Source: Cellulomonas edaphi
Lineage (GTDB): Bacteria; Actinomycetota; Actinomycetes; Actinomycetales; Cellulomonadaceae
NCBI RefSeq assembly: GCF_030362815.1
Contig: NZ_JAUCGR010000002.1
Coordinates: forward strand, 620,001-684,000
Direction of reading: 5' to 3'
DNA length: 64,000 nt
Part shown: piece by piece, positions 60,382 through 64,000 of the stretch
Numbering within the stretch: the stretch's first letter is position 1
Layout of the letters: every line of letters starts with the position of its first letter
Notes under the pieces: generated by a model
Seen by the model: only the letters and a program-made list of their open reading frames with translations
Database searches by the model: none
What the model was told of the DNA's origin: nothing
Program-made: the position numbers and the translations under genes

Positions 60382-61221
60382 TCACCCCTCCCGCGTGATC
60401 TCCACCGTCACGGCGAGCTCCTGCGTCCCGGTCCCCGCGTAGATCCCCCGCAACGGCGCGACGTCGTCGTACGAGCGCCCGCGCGCCAGCACCACATGGT
60501 GCGACCCGGCGGGGATCCGGTTGGTGGGGTCGAAGGGCACCCAGTCCCCCGCCCACCACTCGACCCAGGCATGCGACTCGCCCGAGACGGTCTCGCCGAT
60601 CTCGTCGCCGCGCACCGGGTGCAGGTAGCCGGAGACGTACCGCGCGGGGATGCCGAGCGAACGCAGGGCGCCGACCGCGAGGTGGGCCACGTCCTGGCAG
60701 ACGCCGGCGCGGGCCGCCCACGCCTCGGCGGCGGGGGTGTGCACGCTCGTCACGCCGGGGATGTACTCCAGCTCGTCGCGCAGGGCGAGGCAGACCGCGA
60801 GCGCGGCGGCGTCCGGGTCGAGCGCTCCGGCGGCGGCGGCGGCCAGCGCGGCGACCTCGTCGGGCGCGGCCGTCGTCGGGGTGTCCGAGAGGAACTCCGC
60901 CAGCCTGTCCTGGACGTCGGGCGAGCGCAGCATCGCCCACGTGGCGGGGTTGCGCACGGGCGGGCGGTCGCCCACCTCGACAAGATGCTCGGCCACGATG
61001 ACCAGCGACTCGTGCGGGACGAGCGCCTCGAAGGCGGTGACCGCCGTGCCCCAGTAGTCGCGGTAGTCGTACGTCCACGTGTGCGGCTCGATGGTCAGGC
61101 GCGAGTCGATCACCGTCTGGCCGGCCTCCGACAGGGGCGTCATCCGCGCCTCGTTGTAGGAGGCCTGCACCGGGCCCGAGTACCGGAACGTGGAGGTGTG
61201 GGTGACGCGCAGGCGGCTCAT
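60382..61221 (-). CDS. Transglutaminase-like cysteine protease/amidase family protein
   Basis: A 279-residue cytoplasmic protein with an N-terminal beta domain (about 1-80) and a transglutaminase core. The triad is intact: Cys175 in RAGVCQDVAHLAVGALRSLG, His217 in ESHAWVEWW and Asp231 in WVPFDPTN. It belongs to the set that accompanies alpha-E and ATP-grasp proteins. It is the third gene of that operon: a GAGGAG Shine-Dalgarno sequence lies five bases before the ATG, with a 16-base gap from the alpha-E gene. The substrate is unknown. Confidence 0.92.
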   Translation of the reverse strand: MSRLRVTHTSTFRYSGPVQASYNEARMTPLSEAGQTVIDSRLTIEPHTWTYDYRDYWGTAVTAFEALVPHESLVIVAEHLVEVGDRPPVRNPATWAMLRSPDVQDRLAEFLSDTPTTAAPDEVAALAAAAAGALDPDAAALAVCLALRDELEYIPGVTSVHTPAAEAWAARAGVCQDVAHLAVGALRSLGIPARYVSGYLHPVRGDEIGETVSGESHAWVEWWAGDWVPFDPTNRIPAGSHHVVLARGRSYDDVAPLRGIYAGTGTQELAVTVEITREG

Positions 61222-61237
61222 CGGGTCTCCTCGGTGG

Positions 61238-62167
61238 TCACAGTGCCTCGCCGACCCAGTTGGTCTCCGCGGCGGACGGGAAGTACCGGCCGCGGATCGC
61301 GTCGGAGGCTGCGGAGCAGGCGCGCTGCACCTTCTCCATCTCCCGGGGCAGCGCGTCGAGCACCTCGCGCAGCGGGCGGTACTCGAGGTTGGTGCGCACG
61401 TGGCCGATGTGCCGGCGCGCGTCGTCGACGGTCGCCCGGTCGACGACGGGCTCCAGCGCGGCCAGCGAGGCCTCGGCCTGGTTCAGTGCGAACACGATCG
61501 AGCGCGGGAAGAGCCGGTCGAGCAGCAGGAACCCGGCGGCCCGCTCGTCGGACGCGGTTCCGCGGTACGTGCGCAGGAACGCCTCGTGCGCGCCGCACGA
61601 GCGCAGCAGGGTGGTCCAGCCCGGGCCGGCCGAGCCCGCAAGCGCGCGGGTGGCGAGCAGCCGGGCGGTCATGTCCGCACGCTCGATCGAGCGGCCGAGC
61701 ATCATGAACGAGTAGGTGTCGTCGCGCGACGTCGCCGAGTCCATGATCCCCGCCACGATGGCCGCACGCTCCCGCACCCACGTGAAGTAGTCGTGCGGTC
61801 GGGCGGGTCGCATGTGCGAGGGCAGCTGGTTCCAGGTCGTGTTCAGGCACTCCCACAGCTCGGTCGAGATGATCTCGCGGGCGCGGCGCGCGTTCTCGCG
61901 GGCGGAGACGAGCGAGCCCGCGATCGACGAGGGCGCGAACCGGTCGTACGCGAGCATGTCGAGCACGTGCTCGCGGCCCACGGGGAGCCGCTCGGGCGGC
62001 GCGGCTCGGTCCATGACCGACAGCAGCGAGCGGCAGGCGAGGTCCTCCTCCGCCCACGGGTCCTCCAGCAGGATCTGCACGTGCACGTCGAGCAGGCGCG
62101 CGGTGTCGTCGGCCCGCTCGACGTAGCGGCCGATCCAGAACAGGGACTCGGCGATGCGGCTGAGCAC
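61238..62167 (-). CDS. Alpha-E domain-containing protein
   Basis: A 309-residue, almost entirely helical protein of the alpha-E family. Signature segments are SRIAESLFWIGRYVERADDTARLLDVH near the start, MMLGRSIERADMTARLLATR in the middle, and repeated ExxRxxR-type patterns. The GTG at 62167 overlaps the TAG of the ATP-grasp gene by one base (TAGTG). Alpha-E proteins are always linked with ATP-grasp and transglutaminase genes; the biochemical role is not known. Confidence 0.92.
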   Translation of the reverse strand: MLSRIAESLFWIGRYVERADDTARLLDVHVQILLEDPWAEEDLACRSLLSVMDRAAPPERLPVGREHVLDMLAYDRFAPSSIAGSLVSARENARRAREIISTELWECLNTTWNQLPSHMRPARPHDYFTWVRERAAIVAGIMDSATSRDDTYSFMMLGRSIERADMTARLLATRALAGSAGPGWTTLLRSCGAHEAFLRTYRGTASDERAAGFLLLDRLFPRSIVFALNQAEASLAALEPVVDRATVDDARRHIGHVRTNLEYRPLREVLDALPREMEKVQRACSAASDAIRGRYFPSAAETNWVGEAL

Positions 62168-63735
62168 TAGGCCTCCCTCTGCTGCTGCTGCTGCTGCATG
62201 ACCTGGGCGCGCAGGTCGTTCGGGTTGCCCTCGATGGGCACCGCGCTGTCCACCGGCACGGACTGCGGGCGGTCCACCGAGCGCGCTGCTCCGCGCCACG
62301 CGGGGTCGCCGCCGAGCACCCACGTGTCCTTGGAGCCACCACCCTGGGAGGAGTTCACGACGAGCTGGCCCTCGGGGAGCGCGACGCGCGTCAACCCGCC
62401 CGGGAGCACCCACACGTCGTCGCCGTCGTTGACGGCGAACGGCCGCCGGTCGGTGTGTCGCGGCCGCAGGCGGTCGTCGATCAGCGTGGGGATGGTCGAG
62501 AGCTGGATGACGGGCTGCGCGATCCAGCCGCGCGGGTCGTCCTGCAGCCTGCGGCGCAGCGCGTCCAGCTCCGGCTTCGTCGCGCGGGGGCCGACGACGA
62601 GGCCCTTGCCGCCCGAGCCGTCGACGGGCTTGACCACGAGCTCGTGGAGCCGGTCGAGCACCTCCTCGAGCGCGCCCTCGTCCTCCAGGCGCCACGTGTC
62701 GACGTTCGCGAGGATCGGCTCCTCGCCGAGGTAGTACCGGATCATGTCCGGCACGTAGGTGTAGACGAGCTTGTCGTCGGCGACGCCGTTGCCCACCGCG
62801 TTGGCGATGGTCACCGAGCCGTTGCGTGCGCACGTCATCAGGCCGGGGCTGCCCAGGAGCGAGTCCGACCGGAACGCCACCGGGTCCAGGTACTCGTCGT
62901 CGACGCGCCGGTAGATGACGTCGACCCGGCGCCGGCCCTGCGTGGTGCGCATCCAGACGCGGCCGCCCGCGCAGAACAGGTCGCGGCCTTCGACGAGCTC
63001 CACGCCCATGGTGCGCGCGAGCAGGGAGTGCTCGAAGTAGGCGGAGTTGAACACCCCGGGCGTCAGCACCACGACCGTCGGGTCGTCCACCCCGGCCGGG
63101 GCGGCGGCGGTCAGCGCCGCGAGCAGCCGCCGGGGGTAGTCCGAGACGGGCCGGATGCGCAGCGCGGCGAACAGCTCGGGGAAGGTCTGGGTCATGGCGC
63201 GGCGGTTGGACAGCACGTAGGAGACGCCGCTCGGCACGCGCACGTTGTCCTCGAGCACGCGCCAGCCACCCAGCGAGTCGCGCACCAGGTCGATTCCCGA
63301 CACGTGCACGCGCACGCCGTTGGGGGGCTGGATGCCCCGCGCGGCCCGGTGGAAGTGCGTCGACGAGACGATCACCGACCGCGGGATCACGCCGTCCGCG
63401 ACCGCCCGCTGCTGGCCGTAGACGTCGGCCAGGAACGCCTCCAGCGCCTTCACGCGCTGGGCCACGCCGGGCGCGACGCGGTCCCAGTCGTCGCTGCCGA
63501 TTACGCGCGGCACCACGTCGAGCGGGAACGGGCGCTCCTCGCCCGCGAAGTCGAACGTGACGCCCTGCGTCAGGTACGAGCGGGCCAGGGTGTCCGCGCG
63601 AGCCTGCAGCTCACCGGCGGTGAGATCGGCCAGCGCGGCGTGCACCCTGCGGTAGGCCGAGCGCGGGCCCGTGCGCGGATCGAGCATCTCGTCCCATGCC
63701 TGCCCGGCCGGATAGTCGTCGAACAGGTCTGCCAT
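62167..63735 (-). CDS. Circularly permuted ATP-grasp protein
   Basis: A 522-residue enzyme of the CP_ATPgrasp family, expected to form a carbon-nitrogen bond using ATP. Conserved segments are the N-terminal YPAGQAWDEMLD, VYGQQRAVADGVIPRSVI, LVRDSLGGWRVLEDNVRVPSGVSYVLSNR, and VVKPVDGSGGKGLVVGP for ATP binding. The C-terminal LVVNSSQGGGSKDTWVL follows. The chain ends in six Gln encoded by a (CTG)6-type run, then Arg-Glu-Ala. It heads the operon; TAGGGT lies 7 bases before the ATG. The product is unknown. Confidence 0.93.
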   Translation of the reverse strand: MADLFDDYPAGQAWDEMLDPRTGPRSAYRRVHAALADLTAGELQARADTLARSYLTQGVTFDFAGEERPFPLDVVPRVIGSDDWDRVAPGVAQRVKALEAFLADVYGQQRAVADGVIPRSVIVSSTHFHRAARGIQPPNGVRVHVSGIDLVRDSLGGWRVLEDNVRVPSGVSYVLSNRRAMTQTFPELFAALRIRPVSDYPRRLLAALTAAAPAGVDDPTVVVLTPGVFNSAYFEHSLLARTMGVELVEGRDLFCAGGRVWMRTTQGRRRVDVIYRRVDDEYLDPVAFRSDSLLGSPGLMTCARNGSVTIANAVGNGVADDKLVYTYVPDMIRYYLGEEPILANVDTWRLEDEGALEEVLDRLHELVVKPVDGSGGKGLVVGPRATKPELDALRRRLQDDPRGWIAQPVIQLSTIPTLIDDRLRPRHTDRRPFAVNDGDDVWVLPGGLTRVALPEGQLVVNSSQGGGSKDTWVLGGDPAWRGAARSVDRPQSVPVDSAVPIEGNPNDLRAQVMQQQQQQREA

Positions 63736-63742
63736 GCACCGG

Positions 63743-63748
63743 ACCCTA
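63743..63748 (-). promoter_or_regulatory. TANNNT -10 box of the ATP-grasp operon (leaderless type)
   Basis: TAGGGT on the minus strand with a 7-base gap to the ATG at 63735 and no Shine-Dalgarno sequence. Confidence 0.45.
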
Positions 63749-63830
63749 ATCCCGCCGTGTTGCGGGCACGTGTCGAGCGCTCGCGCCCTGGCGGTGCCGG
63801 CACGCGGGAGCCGTCGGCGGCCCTCCGGGG

Positions 63831-63836
63831 TACCGT
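63831..63836 (+). promoter_or_regulatory. TANNNT -10 box of the PemK-like gene (leaderless type)
   Basis: TACCGT, 6 bases before the GTG at 63843, with no Shine-Dalgarno sequence. Confidence 0.4.
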
Positions 63837-63842
63837 CGCTGC

Positions 63843-64000
63843 GTGGCGACGACCGGACCGCGCGGGTTCCTGCACCGACTGCTCGCGCGGCTCTCCCGGC
63901 GTCCGCCGGCACCGCGCGGCCTCGCGGACTACCACGGCACGGTCCGCATCGAGTACGACCCGCATCCCGACGGCCTCGCCGACCCGGGCGAGATCGTGTG
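63843..64000 (+). CDS. PemK/MazF-like protein, N-terminal part
   Basis: The frame opens with GTG at 63843 and runs off the right edge (52 residues seen). After a basic N-terminus comes YHGTVRIEYDPHPDGLADPGEIV, which resembles the start of stand-alone actinobacterial PemK/MazF-type proteins, where this segment leads into the SH3-like RNase fold. The core is missing here, so activity and family are tentative. No antitoxin gene lies directly upstream; the ATP-grasp gene is divergent. TACCGT ends 6 bases before the start. Confidence 0.6.
   Translation, partial: MATTGPRGFLHRLLARLSRRPPAPRGLADYHGTVRIEYDPHPDGLADPGEIV

Overview
The window is about 73% G+C, uses many GTG starts and TGA stops, and carries the gene order dgt-dnaG, hrcA-dnaJ-rsmE-phoH-ybeY-corC-era, lepA-hemW and recO-uppS. 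Together with a single-chain glyS and a leuA long form, this points to the chromosome of a high-GC actinobacterium, most likely Micrococcales near Cellulomonas. That placement is inferred from gene order and composition; no database search was run. I found no IS element, prophage, CRISPR array, rRNA or tRNA gene.

Layout. 1-3613: end of an unknown gene, then dnaG and dgt (minus). 3650-15105: an alpha-glucan island. A minus-strand operon encodes a binding protein (malE), two permeases (malF, malG) and an intracellular GH13 enzyme. Beside it lie a divergent LacI-type regulator, an alpha-glucosidase, a lipoprotein alpha-amylase and a PfkB sugar kinase. Short palindromes built on TTGCAA lie in the malE promoter and the amylase leader, so one regulator probably controls both; no malK ATPase is present. 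15119-22866: dusB, a small kinase, a NarL/DesR-type two-component system with an ABC-2 exporter, glyS and a membrane protein. 22857-27646: a VOC protein, uppS, recO, a RibD-like reductase, and leuA with a leucine-rich leader peptide that looks like a ribosome-dependent attenuator. Behind the leader lies a seven-copy tandem array of mostly 28-bp units.

27877-44983 is the most unusual part: nine minus-strand genes, nearly all joined by 4-base start/stop overlaps. In transcription order they encode a PP2C phosphatase, an FHA protein, a membrane Ser/Thr kinase, a 2042-residue Ig/Fn3 surface protein, a MoxR AAA+ ATPase, a DUF58 protein, a membrane transglutaminase-fold protein whose catalytic Cys, His and Asp are all replaced, an RDD-FHA protein and a membrane-anchored PQQ-type beta-propeller. 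I read this as a phosphorylation-controlled envelope system with MoxR/DUF58 as an assembly machine; its function is unknown.

45093-53537: alpha/beta hydrolase, era, corC-like, ybeY, phoH, rsmE, dnaJ and hrcA, the last with a CIRCE operator over its promoter. 53603-60320: DUF3097 (TOPRIM-like), two membrane proteins with Pro/Gln-rich N-termini, hemW, lepA and a DinB/maleylpyruvate-isomerase-like protein. 60382-63735: a three-gene operon of transglutaminase, alpha-E and circularly permuted ATP-grasp proteins. 63843-64000: start of a PemK/MazF-like gene.

A recurrent regulatory feature is a TANNNT box ending 6 or 7 bases before the start codon, seen at eleven genes. It suggests that leaderless mRNAs are common here.
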